A DNA stretch of 64,000 nt from Acidobacteriota bacterium (GCA_026394055.1 JAPKYZ010000107.1:1-64000), one strand, 5' to 3'. Positions 42,178-51,536 are shown, numbered from the stretch's first letter. The notes: generated by a model from the letters alone, not told the origin. A program made the numbers and translations.

Positions 42178-43827
42178 ATGCATCTCGCCCCTATTGATTA
42201 CGCCATTCTCGGCCTCTACTTCGTCTTCGTCATCTTCATCGGCTGGTATTTGAAGAAGCGGGTCACCTCGAGTGAGGACTTCCTCACGGGCGGCCATTCG
42301 GTGCCCACCTGGGTGGCATCGCTCGCCTTCCTCGCCGCCAACCTGGGCGCGCAGGAAGTGATCGGCATGTGCGCGTCCGGCGCCAAGTACGGCATCATGA
42401 CCGCCCACTTCTACTGGGTAGGTGCTGTCCCCGCCATGCTGTTCGTCGGCGTCTTCATGATGCCCTTCTACTACGGCAGCCGCGCGCGCAGTGTGCCGGA
42501 GTACTTGAAGCTCCGCTTTGACGAAAAGACGCGCGCGTTGAACGCCCTGACCTTTGCCGCCATGACCGTGTTCAGCTCCGGCATCTCGATGTACGCCCTG
42601 GGGCTGCTGCTGCAAGCGATGCTGGGCTGGAGTTTCACACTCAGCGTGATCGTGTCGGCCGCCATTGTCCTCGCCTACACCTGGACCGGCGGTCTGAAGA
42701 GCGCCATCTACAACGAGGTGCTGCAGTTCTTTCTGATCGTGGCGGGCTTTGCTCCGCTGGCGTACATGGCGGTCACCCAGGCAGGCGGCTGGCAGGGGAT
42801 GGCGGCGCGCGTGCCGGAGGTGATGACGCACTCCTGGAAACACACGGGCTCGGCCGCGGACAACCCGATGGGCATTGAGATCTTCGGCCTGGTAGCGGGT
42901 CTCGGCTTTGTGTTGAGCTTCGGCTACTGGTGCACGGACTTCCTGGTGGTGCAGCGCGCCATGGCGGCCCGGTCCATGTCGGCGGCGCGGCGCACCCCGG
43001 TGCTGGCGGCAATCCCCAAAATGATGATGCCGTTTATCGTCATCGTGCCGGGCATTGCGGCGCTGGCCCTCACCCAGATGGGCGGCGACTACGCGTTGCC
43101 GGTGAAGGGATCAAGCTTTGACTACGATCAGGCGATGACGACGCTGATGGCGAAGTTCTACGGCCCCGGCCTGATGGGCCTAGGCGTGACGGCGCTGTTC
43201 GCCAGCTTCATGTCCGGCATGGCGGGCAATGTGACGGCGTTCAACACGGTCTTCACCTACGACCTCTACCAGAGCTACATCCGCCCCGGCGCACCGGATT
43301 CGCACTACCTGAAGGTAGGCCGCTTCACCACCATTTGGGGCATCGGCCTGTCGATCGCCACCGCCTACCTGGCGCAGCAGTTCAACAACATCATGGACTT
43401 CCTGCAGCTGGTGTTCGGCTTTGTCAACGCGCCGCTGTTCGCCACCTTTCTGCTGGGTATGTTCTGGAAGCGGGCCACTGGACACGGCGCTTTCACCGGG
43501 CTGCTGGCTGGCACCACTGCCGCCGCGCTGACGCATGGCTTGACGCTGGCCGAAGGCAAGGGCGCCTGGATCGCCCAGCTGCACAGCTTCCCGTCGACGA
43601 TGGCGCAGAATTTCTGGATCGCCATCTTCGCCTGGTCCACCTGCTTTCTGGTGACCATCGGTGTCAGCCTGGCCACGACGCCCAAGACCGAAGCGGAGCT
43701 GACCGGCCTCGTCCGCGGCCTAACCGTCATGCCCGACGAATCCGGCTGGAAGTGGTATCAACGGCCGGGACCGCTGGCGCTGGTGGTGCTGGCCGCGGTG
43801 GCGGCGCTGAACATTCTGTTCTGGTAG
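42178..43827 (+). CDS. Sodium:solute symporter (SSS/SGLT family), probable galactose/glucose uptake
   Basis: A 549-residue membrane protein with about 14 helices. SSS features: IDYAILGLYFVFVIFIGWYL at the N-terminus, SSEDFLTGGHSVPTWVASL, a first-helix break near LAANLGAQEVIGM, ALTFAAMTVFSSGISMYALG, and FASFMSGMAGNVTAFNTVFTYD with the sodium-site serines. The arrangement is closest in look to SGLT-type sugar symporters. galK follows by 20 bases in the same direction, which supports galactose as substrate. Confidence 0.85.
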   Translation: MHLAPIDYAILGLYFVFVIFIGWYLKKRVTSSEDFLTGGHSVPTWVASLAFLAANLGAQEVIGMCASGAKYGIMTAHFYWVGAVPAMLFVGVFMMPFYYGSRARSVPEYLKLRFDEKTRALNALTFAAMTVFSSGISMYALGLLLQAMLGWSFTLSVIVSAAIVLAYTWTGGLKSAIYNEVLQFFLIVAGFAPLAYMAVTQAGGWQGMAARVPEVMTHSWKHTGSAADNPMGIEIFGLVAGLGFVLSFGYWCTDFLVVQRAMAARSMSAARRTPVLAAIPKMMMPFIVIVPGIAALALTQMGGDYALPVKGSSFDYDQAMTTLMAKFYGPGLMGLGVTALFASFMSGMAGNVTAFNTVFTYDLYQSYIRPGAPDSHYLKVGRFTTIWGIGLSIATAYLAQQFNNIMDFLQLVFGFVNAPLFATFLLGMFWKRATGHGAFTGLLAGTTAAALTHGLTLAEGKGAWIAQLHSFPSTMAQNFWIAIFAWSTCFLVTIGVSLATTPKTEAELTGLVRGLTVMPDESGWKWYQRPGPLALVVLAAVAALNILFW

Positions 43828-43847
43828 CGTAAGCTGGCTTGAAGTAG

Positions 43848-44876
43848 ATGCCAAACCGCTTTCGCGCGCCGGGCCGGGTGAACCTGATCGGCGAGCATAC
43901 CGACTATAACCAGGGCTTTGTCCTGCCCATCGCCATTGATCTGGCCTGCACCGTCACGACGGAGCCCGCTCCGGAATGGACCGTCACCTCGCGCCAGTTC
44001 GGCGAAACCTGCGTGTTGAGCGAGAACGGCGTACCGGGCGAACGCAAACGCGGCCACTGGACCGACTACGTGCTGGGGGTGGTGCGGGAGTTTGGTTCGG
44101 GCCGCCCGCCGCTGCATCTGACGGTCGATTCCGCGGTGCCGGTGGGCAGTGGCCTGAGTTCGTCGGCGTCGCTTGAGGTGTCGCTGGCGCTGGCGTGCCT
44201 GGAGGGGCAGCCGATTCCGCCCATGGAACTGGTTCGCCGGGTGCACCAGGTGGAAACGGACTTTATCGGCCTGCCGTGCGGCATCATGGACCAGTACATT
44301 TCCGTGTTCGGGCGCTTGGGCCACGCCGTGCTGATCGACTGCCGCAGCCAGCAATCGCACCTGGTGCCGCTGCCCGCGGGGGTCGAGTACGTGGTGATCA
44401 ACACGATGGTGAAGCACGCGCTGGCCACCTCAGCCTATGCCACTCGGGTGGCCGAGTGTGCGGCGGACGCGGCGGCGCTGGGCGTCACCTCGCTGCGGGA
44501 GGCCGTCATCAGCGGCGGGCGGCCACGGGCCCGGCACATTATTTCGGAGAACGCCCGGGTGCTTGAGTTTGTGGCAGCGTGCGAGCGGGGCGATCTGGCG
44601 GCGATGGGGCAGCTGATGTTCGCCTCCCATTTGAGCCTCCGCGAAGACTACGAAGTCTCCTGCCCGGAGCTCGACTTTCTGGTGGATCAGGCCGCGCAGT
44701 TCCCCGGCGTCTATGGGGCCCGCATGACCGGCGGCGGCTTTGGCGGTTGCGCCATTGCCCTGGTGAACGCGGGCGACGCCACCGCGTTTGAGCAGACCAT
44801 CACTGACGCCTACCAGGGCCGCTTCGGCCGGACGCCGGGCGTTTATCGCGTCACCCCCTCTGACGGCGCTGCCTGA
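43848..44876 (+). CDS. galK: Galactokinase
   Basis: A 342-residue GHMP kinase, somewhat shorter than the usual 380. Motifs: APGRVNLIGEHTDYNQGFVLP (galactokinase signature, residues 6-26), the ATP loop PVGSGLSSSASLEVSLALA, CGIMDQYISVFG with the catalytic Asp, and YGARMTGGGFGGCAIALV near the C-terminus. Forms galactose-1-phosphate. It is in an operon with the upstream symporter; galT and galE are not in the window. Confidence 0.93.
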   Translation: MPNRFRAPGRVNLIGEHTDYNQGFVLPIAIDLACTVTTEPAPEWTVTSRQFGETCVLSENGVPGERKRGHWTDYVLGVVREFGSGRPPLHLTVDSAVPVGSGLSSSASLEVSLALACLEGQPIPPMELVRRVHQVETDFIGLPCGIMDQYISVFGRLGHAVLIDCRSQQSHLVPLPAGVEYVVINTMVKHALATSAYATRVAECAADAAALGVTSLREAVISGGRPRARHIISENARVLEFVAACERGDLAAMGQLMFASHLSLREDYEVSCPELDFLVDQAAQFPGVYGARMTGGGFGGCAIALVNAGDATAFEQTITDAYQGRFGRTPGVYRVTPSDGAA

Positions 44877-44942
44877 GGCCCCCACCGGCCGCACCATAAA
44901 GAATTTACCCCTAGCCGCCGTAAACTAGGGAGTACACATCCT

Positions 44943-46883
44943 ATGCGCTGCTCTATTGGCCTGATCCTCGTGTTGTGGGTAAGCGTTCTGTCGGCCGGAC
45001 AGTTGCGGCTGGACACGACGCGCGCCAAGCGGTTGACCGATCAAGGCCAGCGGCTGGAGACGGCCGGTCAGCTGGACCAGGCGCTGAAGGCCTATTCCGA
45101 AGCGTTGACGGCCGATCCGGGTTACTTTGACGCGCTGAAGAGCCGAGCCAAGATCCGGTTTCTGGCGGGCGACGTCAACGAATCGTTAGCCGACTTCGAC
45201 CGGGCGCTCACCCTCAAGCCGGAAGACGCCGAGACGTGGAGCCTGCGCGGCGATGTCAATGCTGATCTGGGTAATCTGGACCGCTCCCTGCGTGACTATT
45301 CGCGCGCCATCTCGGGTGGCTTGGAACGTTCGACCTTGTATCACGCCCGCGGCGTCGTCTATGTCCGCTTGGGCGACCCCGGCAAGGCGATTGAAGATTT
45401 CACGCGCGCCATCCGCCTGAAGCTGGATAATCCGGCCCCCTACAAGGATCGTGGTGTGGCCTATGCGCTGAAGGGCGAGCTGCAGAAGGCTCTCGACGAT
45501 TATGACCGGGCGGTACAGCTGCGCCCCGACTACGCGGAGGCGCTGATGGAGCGCGGCTACGCGTACGGGCAACTGGGCCAGTTTGAGCGGGCCATGCCGG
45601 ACTTCAACAAGGCGTTGCAGCTGCGTCCGGAAAGCCCCAAGGGCTACGCGGTGCGGGGCGCCACCTATTCGCTGATGGGGCAACATCAGGCCGCCATCAA
45701 CGATTACAGCCAGGCCCTGCGCCGGTCGCCCGATGATCCGGCGCTGTACCTGGCGCGGGGCGCGGCCTTTGCCGCCATGAAGCAGCTGCCGGAGGCGCTG
45801 GCCGATCGCGACAAGGCGGTCCAGCTGGCGCCGAAGATGCCGCAAGCCTATGTGGCCCGCGGGTCCAGCCATCACCTGATGGGCCAGCATGAAAAGGGCA
45901 TGGCGGATCGCAATAAGGCGATTGAACTCGACCCCGAGTTTGCCGAAGCCTGGCTGGCGCGCGGGAGCGCCCACTTCCTGATGGAGCAGTACGCACCCGC
46001 CGTGGCCGATCTGGAGCAGGCGCTGAAGCTGCGGCCTGATCTCGCCGAAGCTAAGGACGTACTGGCCAAAGCCAAGGCCAAGCTGCCGCCTCCTGCGTTG
46101 GCCAAGCCACCGGCCGCGACGCTGTTCCCTGACACCAAGAGCCTGCCCGAGAGCAAGGGGCCGCCTGCAGGGACCTCCGGGCCGCCCACCGTGGCCTCAG
46201 CGGCCACGCCACCCCGCACTGGGTCGGTCTCGACGATGCCGGTCTCGACAATGCCGGTCTCGACAATGCCAGTCTCGACAATGCCAGTCTCGACGATGCC
46301 AGTGACGTCGATCTCGACGCCTGCGGGCGCCGTCCAGCCTGTTCGTTCGCCCTCTGCGAATGTGGCGTCGAAGCCCGCCAGCGCCGCCCACACGCCTCCG
46401 CCCGGCATGCCAACCGCAGCGCCCACTGCGCCAGCCACCACTGCGCCAGCCACCGCACCGCCAGCCACCACGAGTGCTGCCACCACGAGTGCTGCCAGCT
46501 CGAGTGCTGCCACCTCGATGCCGAAATTGAAGGATGCGTCCGCTCCGGCGGCCAAATCCGAGGAGATGCCCTCCGCCCGGCAACTGGAGCGCGAAGCCCG
46601 GGCGCTATTGAAGGCGGGCCAGACCAAGCAGGCCCTGCCTTTGCTGGACCAAGCAGTGGCGGCCGAGCCCAAGCTGGCTTCGGCCTGGAATGCGCGCGGG
46701 TTCGCCTACTTCGTCCTGCGCCGCCTGGATCAAGCAGAAGCGGACTTCAATGAAGCCATCCGGCTGAACCCGAACTACGCCAACGCCTATCACAACCGCG
46801 CCAATGCCCGGAAGCTGAAGGGCGACATCTCGGGCGCAACTGCGGACTTTTCGAAGTCAAAAGAACTGCTGGCCAGCCAATAG
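44943..46883 (+). CDS. Secreted TPR protein with Ser/Thr/Pro-rich tandem-repeat linker
   Basis: A 646-residue protein with signal peptide (CSIGLILVLWVSVLSAGQ); AGGGAG lies about 10 bases before the ATG. Residues 25-375 are about ten TPR units (ADFDRALTLKPEDAETWSLR; DYDRAVQLRPDYAEALMERG). Then comes a low-complexity Ala/Pro/Ser/Thr linker of about 150 residues containing five VSTMP units, and two to three final TPR units (ADFNEAIRLNPNYANAYHNR). The linker looks flexible and possibly variable in length. Function unknown; periplasmic scaffold is likely. Confidence 0.8.
   Translation: MRCSIGLILVLWVSVLSAGQLRLDTTRAKRLTDQGQRLETAGQLDQALKAYSEALTADPGYFDALKSRAKIRFLAGDVNESLADFDRALTLKPEDAETWSLRGDVNADLGNLDRSLRDYSRAISGGLERSTLYHARGVVYVRLGDPGKAIEDFTRAIRLKLDNPAPYKDRGVAYALKGELQKALDDYDRAVQLRPDYAEALMERGYAYGQLGQFERAMPDFNKALQLRPESPKGYAVRGATYSLMGQHQAAINDYSQALRRSPDDPALYLARGAAFAAMKQLPEALADRDKAVQLAPKMPQAYVARGSSHHLMGQHEKGMADRNKAIELDPEFAEAWLARGSAHFLMEQYAPAVADLEQALKLRPDLAEAKDVLAKAKAKLPPPALAKPPAATLFPDTKSLPESKGPPAGTSGPPTVASAATPPRTGSVSTMPVSTMPVSTMPVSTMPVSTMPVTSISTPAGAVQPVRSPSANVASKPASAAHTPPPGMPTAAPTAPATTAPATAPPATTSAATTSAASSSAATSMPKLKDASAPAAKSEEMPSARQLEREARALLKAGQTKQALPLLDQAVAAEPKLASAWNARGFAYFVLRRLDQAEADFNEAIRLNPNYANAYHNRANARKLKGDISGATADFSKSKELLASQ
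46226..46300 (+). repeat. Five tandem 15-bp repeats encoding VSTMP
   Basis: The 15-base unit GGTCTCGACAATGCC occurs five times in a row with one or two substitutions per copy. It is in frame, so copy-number change would lengthen or shorten the linker without shifting the TPR protein's frame. Confidence 0.9.
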
Positions 46884-46992
46884 CCCGTCCGCTCGCGCCA
46901 TACCCGCGCGTCCGGTATTGACCCTCACCCTCTCCCCGGCGGCCTGAAGCTCCTATACTGGAAGACTTAAGGAAAGGGGAACCCCGCTGCGA

Positions 46993-49773
46993 ATGATTCG
47001 ACGAGTACTGCTCACCCTACTGACGGCTGCGGCGCTGCCGCTGGCGGCGCAGAAGCTGACTTCGCCCAAAGAACACTTTGGGTTCAATATTGGTGACGAC
47101 TACCACCTCACCACCTACAAACAGACCGAAGCCTACTTCAAAAAGCTCGCCTCCGAATCGAACCGTCTGAAGCTGGTCGATATCGGCAAGACCGAAGAAG
47201 GCCGCACGCAGTACATGATGATCGCCTCCGCACCGGAGAACATCGCCAAGCTGGCCCGGTACAAAGAGATTGCCCAGAAGTTGGCTCGTGCCGAGGGGCT
47301 GACCGAAGATCAGGCTCGGGCGCTGGCCGCGGAGGGCAAGGCGGTGATCTGGATCGATGGCGGGTTGCACTCGACCGAAACGGTCGGCACGCACCAGTTG
47401 ATCGAATCCGTCTGGCAGTTCGCCAGCCGCAATGATGCTGAGACCCTGCGGATCTTGAAGGACTGCATCATCCTGCTGGCTCACGCCAACCCCGACGGGC
47501 ACGACCTGGTGAGCGAGTGGTACATGCGCGAGCCGGTGCCCGAGAAGCGCACCATGGACGCGCCGCCGCGCCTTTATGAGAAGTACGCCGGGCACGACAA
47601 CAACCGCGACTTCTACATGTCGAATCTGAAGGAGACCACTAACCTCAACAAGCAGCTGTTCATCGAGTGGTTCCCGCAGATCATGTACAACCACCACCAG
47701 ACCGGACCTCCCGGCATGGTGATCTTTGCGCCGCCCTTCCGTGACCCGTTCAACTACGTGTTCGACCCGCTGATCGTGACGCAGATCGATGCCGTGGGCG
47801 CGGCCATGCACTCGCGCTTTATCGAAGAAGGCAAGCCCGGCTCCACCATGCGCCGCGGCGCCAGCTATTCCACCTGGTACAACGGCGGTCTCCGCACCAC
47901 CACCTACTTCCACAACATGATCGGCCTGCTCACCGAGATCATCGGCAGCCCGACGCCCATGGAGATCCCCTTCGTGCCCGGCCGTCTGCTGCCTTCCGGT
48001 GATCAGCCTTACCCTATCGCGCCGCAGAAGTGGCACTACCGCCAGTCGATCGACTATTCGATCACCGCGAACCGCGCCGTGCTCGACTACGCCTCGCGCT
48101 ATCGCGAAACGGTGCTGATGAACATCTGGCGCATGGGCCGCAACTCGATTGAGCGTGGCAGCAAGGATACCTGGTCGATGTTGCCCAGCCGCATCGACGC
48201 GGTGAAGGCCGCCATCGCCAAGGAGCGTGTGGGCGGCAATGCCGGCGCCAATCCGGACCGGTTGCCGGAGTACTTTGCGGCGACGGCCCCGGTGAAGTTC
48301 TACGAAGGCATGAAGAAGCCGGAGCTGCGCGACCCGCGCGGCTTCATCATCCCCGCCGACCAGCCGGATTTCCCGACGGCGGTGAAGTTCCTGAACACCC
48401 TCGTCAAGACCGGCATCACCATCCACAAAGCCTCGGCGGCGTTCACCGTGAACGGCAAGAACTACCCAGCCGGATCGTTTGTGGTGAAGGCCAACCAGGC
48501 GTTCCGCCCGCACATTATCGACCTGTTTGAACCGCAGGATCACCCCAACGACTTCCAGTACGAAGGCGGCCCGCCGGTGGCTCCGTATGATTCGACGGGC
48601 TGGACGCTGGCCTTCCAGATGGCGGTGAAGTTTGACCGCGTGCTGGACGACTTCTCGGGCCCGTTTGAGAAGCTGCCGATCGGCGAGCTGATCAAGGCGC
48701 CCTCGGGCAAAGTCTTCGGCACCGGTGGCGGCTACCTGATCAGCCACATGGTGAACGACAGCTTCACGCTCACCAACCGGCTGCTGAAAGCCGGCGCGGA
48801 GGTCTACTGGTTGAAGAATGGCGTTTCCGGCGAGCCCTACATGGGCCCCGGCACCATCTACACCACGGGCGCTTCGGCCAAAGCGATTGTCGAGAAGGCG
48901 GCGGCGGAGTTTGGCTTTAGTGCCAAGGCCGTGGCCACCAAACCGGCGGGCGATTCCATGAAGCTGGCCCCGACGCGCATCGCGCTGTGGGACCGCTTTG
49001 GCGGCTCCATGCCTTCGGGCTGGACGCGCTACCTGTTTGAGCAGTTCGAGTTCCCCTTCGAAGTGGTCTACCCCGAGAAGCTGGACGCGGGCGATCTGCG
49101 GGCCAAGTATGACGTCATCGTGTTCGTCACCGGCGCCATTCCGCGGCCCAAGTCGATGGGCCCGGAGACCACTCGTGGTTTTGCGCAGCAGGAAGCCCGG
49201 CGGGACCGCGTCCCGGCCGAGTTCCAGCCGTGGATGGGCAACGTCACCGAAGAGAAGACCATTCCGCAGCTGAAGAAGTTTATGGAATCAGGCGGAACGG
49301 TGATCACGGTGGGCACCAGTACCCAACTGGCCAACCACTTGGGGCTGCCGGTGAAGAGCGCGCTCACCGAGATGACGCGCGATGGCAGGGAACGGCCGCT
49401 GCCGCGGGACAAGTACTACATCCCGGGCAGCGTTCTGGAGGTCTCAGTGGACCCGACGCATCCGGCCGCCTATGGCATGGAGAACAAGGTGGATGTCTTC
49501 TTTGACAACTCGCCGGTGTTCAAGCTGGGTCCGGATGCGGCGGCCAAGGGGCTGAAGCCGGTGGCCTGGTTCTCTTCGCCGAAGCCGCTACGGAGCGGTT
49601 GGGCGTGGGGCCAGCAGTATCTGGAAGGCGGCGTGGCGATTGCTGAAGCTCCCGTGGGCGAAGGCAAGCTGCTACTGATGGGCAGTGAGATCACGTTCCG
49701 GGCGCAGCCGCACGGGACCTTCAAGCTGCTGTTCAACTCGCTCTACCTCGGCACGGCGAAGGCTGAGAAGTAA
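46993..49773 (+). CDS. Large secreted M14-family zinc metallopeptidase
   Basis: A 926-residue protein with signal peptide (MIRRVLLTLLTAAALPLAAQ) and GGAAAGGGG upstream of ATG 46993. The M14 catalytic region has WIDGGLHSTETVGTHQL (H-x-x-E zinc ligands), HANPDGHDLVSEWY, HDNNRDFYMSN and the third-ligand candidate YNHHQTGPPG. The C-terminal part (about residues 655-910) looks like an alpha/beta amidotransferase-like domain (IALWDRFGGSMPSGWTRYL; GGTVITVGTSTQ; LLLMGSEITFRA). Likely a periplasmic carboxypeptidase or D,L-peptidase; substrate unknown. Confidence 0.85.
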   Translation: MIRRVLLTLLTAAALPLAAQKLTSPKEHFGFNIGDDYHLTTYKQTEAYFKKLASESNRLKLVDIGKTEEGRTQYMMIASAPENIAKLARYKEIAQKLARAEGLTEDQARALAAEGKAVIWIDGGLHSTETVGTHQLIESVWQFASRNDAETLRILKDCIILLAHANPDGHDLVSEWYMREPVPEKRTMDAPPRLYEKYAGHDNNRDFYMSNLKETTNLNKQLFIEWFPQIMYNHHQTGPPGMVIFAPPFRDPFNYVFDPLIVTQIDAVGAAMHSRFIEEGKPGSTMRRGASYSTWYNGGLRTTTYFHNMIGLLTEIIGSPTPMEIPFVPGRLLPSGDQPYPIAPQKWHYRQSIDYSITANRAVLDYASRYRETVLMNIWRMGRNSIERGSKDTWSMLPSRIDAVKAAIAKERVGGNAGANPDRLPEYFAATAPVKFYEGMKKPELRDPRGFIIPADQPDFPTAVKFLNTLVKTGITIHKASAAFTVNGKNYPAGSFVVKANQAFRPHIIDLFEPQDHPNDFQYEGGPPVAPYDSTGWTLAFQMAVKFDRVLDDFSGPFEKLPIGELIKAPSGKVFGTGGGYLISHMVNDSFTLTNRLLKAGAEVYWLKNGVSGEPYMGPGTIYTTGASAKAIVEKAAAEFGFSAKAVATKPAGDSMKLAPTRIALWDRFGGSMPSGWTRYLFEQFEFPFEVVYPEKLDAGDLRAKYDVIVFVTGAIPRPKSMGPETTRGFAQQEARRDRVPAEFQPWMGNVTEEKTIPQLKKFMESGGTVITVGTSTQLANHLGLPVKSALTEMTRDGRERPLPRDKYYIPGSVLEVSVDPTHPAAYGMENKVDVFFDNSPVFKLGPDAAAKGLKPVAWFSSPKPLRSGWAWGQQYLEGGVAIAEAPVGEGKLLLMGSEITFRAQPHGTFKLLFNSLYLGTAKAEK

Positions 49774-49794
49774 GCGAGCCGCCTCAAAACCACC

Positions 49795-49824
49795 AAGAGC
49801 CGCTCCATCGCTGGGGCGGTTCTT
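49795..49824 (+). terminator. Probable terminator after the M14 peptidase
   Basis: AAGAGCCGC-TCC and GGGGCGGTTCTT form an 8-10-bp imperfect stem with a short loop, followed by TGTCGTTT. The weak T-run makes this a moderate call. It lies 21 bases past the peptidase stop. The rest of the 223-base gap shows nothing else I can name. Confidence 0.45.
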
Positions 49825-49996
49825 GTCGTTTGGGTGCGCTCCTGTTTGCGTGACGGGCGAAGGCCATCAGAGCACTTCTGCGCCGATCCCGGCCTATGGA
49901 GCGGCCACTTTCGGCCTGGCGGATGAGCTTGACCACCAGACGCGTTGCGAGGCCTTCCGGCCGATGGAAACTATCTTAGCGTGGTAGGATACTTAC

Positions 49997-50269
49997 ATGC
50001 CGCGCGGGAACCCGTCACCGAAGCTGACAATCACGGTCGATCCGGACGTTCATCAGGGTATCCTGGCCGAAGCCCTCAAAGAGGGTGTGAGCCTGTCGGC
50101 CTGGATGACCGAGGCGGCGAGGGACGCTCTAAAAATTCGGGCTGGATTGGCCGCTGTGGCTGAGTGGGAGAAGGAACACGGCGCCTTCACACCGGAAGAG
50201 CTGAACGGGGCGCGCCGTCGCGTGCGGGAGCAACTGCGGACGCCGCGAAGGGTCCGGCGCCCGGCATGA
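49997..50269 (+). CDS. Antitoxin-like DNA-binding protein
   Basis: A 90-residue protein. Residues 8-45 (KLTITVDPDVHQGILAEALK, then EGVSLSAWMTEAARDAL) match a ribbon-helix-helix fold: one beta strand then two helices. The rest is helical and charged (VAEWEKEHGAFTPEELNGARR), ending in a basic tail. TAGGA lies near ATG 49997. The stop overlaps the following PIN gene (ATGA), the normal layout for a type II pair. Confidence 0.7.
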   Translation: MPRGNPSPKLTITVDPDVHQGILAEALKEGVSLSAWMTEAARDALKIRAGLAAVAEWEKEHGAFTPEELNGARRRVREQLRTPRRVRRPA

Positions 50270-50646
50270 GCCGGCTGGTCTACGACGCGGGCGTACTCGT
50301 GGCGGCGGATCGCGGAGACCGGCGTGTCTGGTTGGCGCACGCGGCGCAACTGCTGGAACGTAGCGTTCCTCTGGTGCCCGCGCCAGTAGTGGCGCAAGTC
50401 AGCCGCTCTCCGCAACAGGCGCAACTCCGGCGATTTCTAGCCGGGTGTCACATCGAACCATTGGGCGAGCGCGATGCCCACGCGGCGGGGCGTCTGCTTG
50501 GTAAGAGCAGGACGGCCGACGTAGTGGACGCTTCAGTAGTGGCTATCGCGATCCGGTATCACGCGGTCATTCTCACGGGTGACGTCGAGGACCTGGAACG
50601 GTTGGCGGCCGTTGCCGGTTCGACAGTGGACGTGGTTGGTCTTTAA
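50266..50646 (+). CDS. PIN-domain protein, toxin-like, with an altered active-site residue
   Basis: A 126-residue PIN-fold protein from ATG 50266. Asp residues at SRLVYDAGVLVA, TADVVDASVV and ILTGDVEDL match the conserved positions. The usual Glu in the second motif (P-x-V-x-x-E) reads PAPVVAQVSRS, with CAA in place of a Glu codon. In this family the Glu normally helps bind the metal ion. It may be weak or inactive, leaving the pair as a regulator only. Co-translated with the antitoxin-like gene. Confidence 0.75.
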   Translation: MSRLVYDAGVLVAADRGDRRVWLAHAAQLLERSVPLVPAPVVAQVSRSPQQAQLRRFLAGCHIEPLGERDAHAAGRLLGKSRTADVVDASVVAIAIRYHAVILTGDVEDLERLAAVAGSTVDVVGL

Positions 50647-50714
50647 GGCCGGCACCGATGGTTGATTCTCCCGGCTTGATCTGATGCTGATCGAACCAGG
50701 CGCTGACGCCACGA

Positions 50715-51176
50715 TCAGTAACCATCGTTGCCAGCAACCTCGCGGTCTCTTTGTCCTAGGAAGTATGTCTTTCCTTGCAGATTGATGCCGCGGCGTGGGA
50801 ATGTAGGATTTTCCTCGTCACTCCGGTATCCGACCCACTCTTCTGGGCGGTCGATGACGATCTTCTTGAACAGTCGTCCAAACATCATCCCGGCCTCCTC
50901 AACATTCCGGTTGCAGGACTCGTAGATGTGTTCCAGCGGCGTACCGGTCCAGTCCCCGGCGTTCCCGGTGAGTTCGTTGACCTTGCCCCCTTCAATCGAC
51001 GTATTCGTGATTGGTCCCCAGTTCGGGCTGGGGTGCGCAATTAGTTCGTCTAGGCGATGATTGATCTCTGCGAGCACCTCACGCCGTTGCTGCGGAGTCA
51101 TGAATGACAGATCGCTCTGCAGTCGCTGTTCTTCCTTGCGCGTCAGCTTGACGAAGTTTCCAAACTCAAATAGCAT
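50715..51176 (-). CDS. Orphan hypothetical protein
   Basis: A 153-residue protein. I set the start at ATG 51176 because AGAGGAGGA lies 8 bases upstream; a longer frame to 51407 covers sequence with no coding character. It begins MLFEFGNFVKLTRKEEQRLQ with a helical SFMTPQQRREVLAEINHRLD, then a polar region (WGPITNTSIEGGKVNELTGN) and FGRLFKKIVIDRPEEWVGY. No known domain. It sits in a small accessory patch after a toxin-antitoxin-like pair. Confidence 0.55.
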   Translation of the reverse strand: MLFEFGNFVKLTRKEEQRLQSDLSFMTPQQRREVLAEINHRLDELIAHPSPNWGPITNTSIEGGKVNELTGNAGDWTGTPLEHIYESCNRNVEEAGMMFGRLFKKIVIDRPEEWVGYRSDEENPTFPRRGINLQGKTYFLGQRDREVAGNDGY

Positions 51177-51536
51177 GCGCGAGGTCCTCCTCTTAGATCG
51201 GCAGACTACCATAGTGACGCTTTCTCGCGTGAAATGCGATTGCGTCTTCCATTCTGAGTCGAACGTCGTTGGCAAAACCAGGTGTCCCATGTTCAAGGAC
51301 CGGTAGTAGCTCGCGTGGGGTCGCCAAGGCGCCGAATCCACGCACTTATTGATGATTGCCTGTCTTGGCAAAAATAACTCGCGATATGTCGCGATGTCGC
51401 TACCCAACCAGTACGGGCCCCGGGCCGGTACTGAATACCCAAACCCCCGCAGCGGAGTGCTCCGCCCCGGGGGTTGGGGACCGTTGAAGGATAGCTCGAA
51501 AGAAGCGGCGCCGAAGTTCCGCTGCAGGCCGACAGA
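51177..51536. other. Non-coding stretch between the orphan gene and the actin-like gene
   Basis: This gap of 360 bases has no credible gene. It holds an imperfect palindrome around 51409-51433 (CAGTACGGGCC paired with GGCCGGTACTG) and the terminator hairpin at 51439-51476. The part from 51177 to 51400 has somewhat lower G+C than its surroundings by eye, consistent with a local insertion. Confidence 0.5.
51439..51476 (-). terminator. Terminator downstream of the actin-like gene
   Basis: On the minus strand the arms CCAACCCCCGG and GCGGGGGTTTGG enclose a second inner stem (GGCGGAGCACTCCGC). The short TTT is weak, but the long GC stem placed 60 bases beyond the stop of the actin-like gene fits a transcription end. 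Confidence 0.6.

Noticed and set aside
47017..48747. 576-codon minus-strand frame
   Set aside because: Antisense to the M14 peptidase, whose motifs are clear; no signal or motif in the reverse frame.
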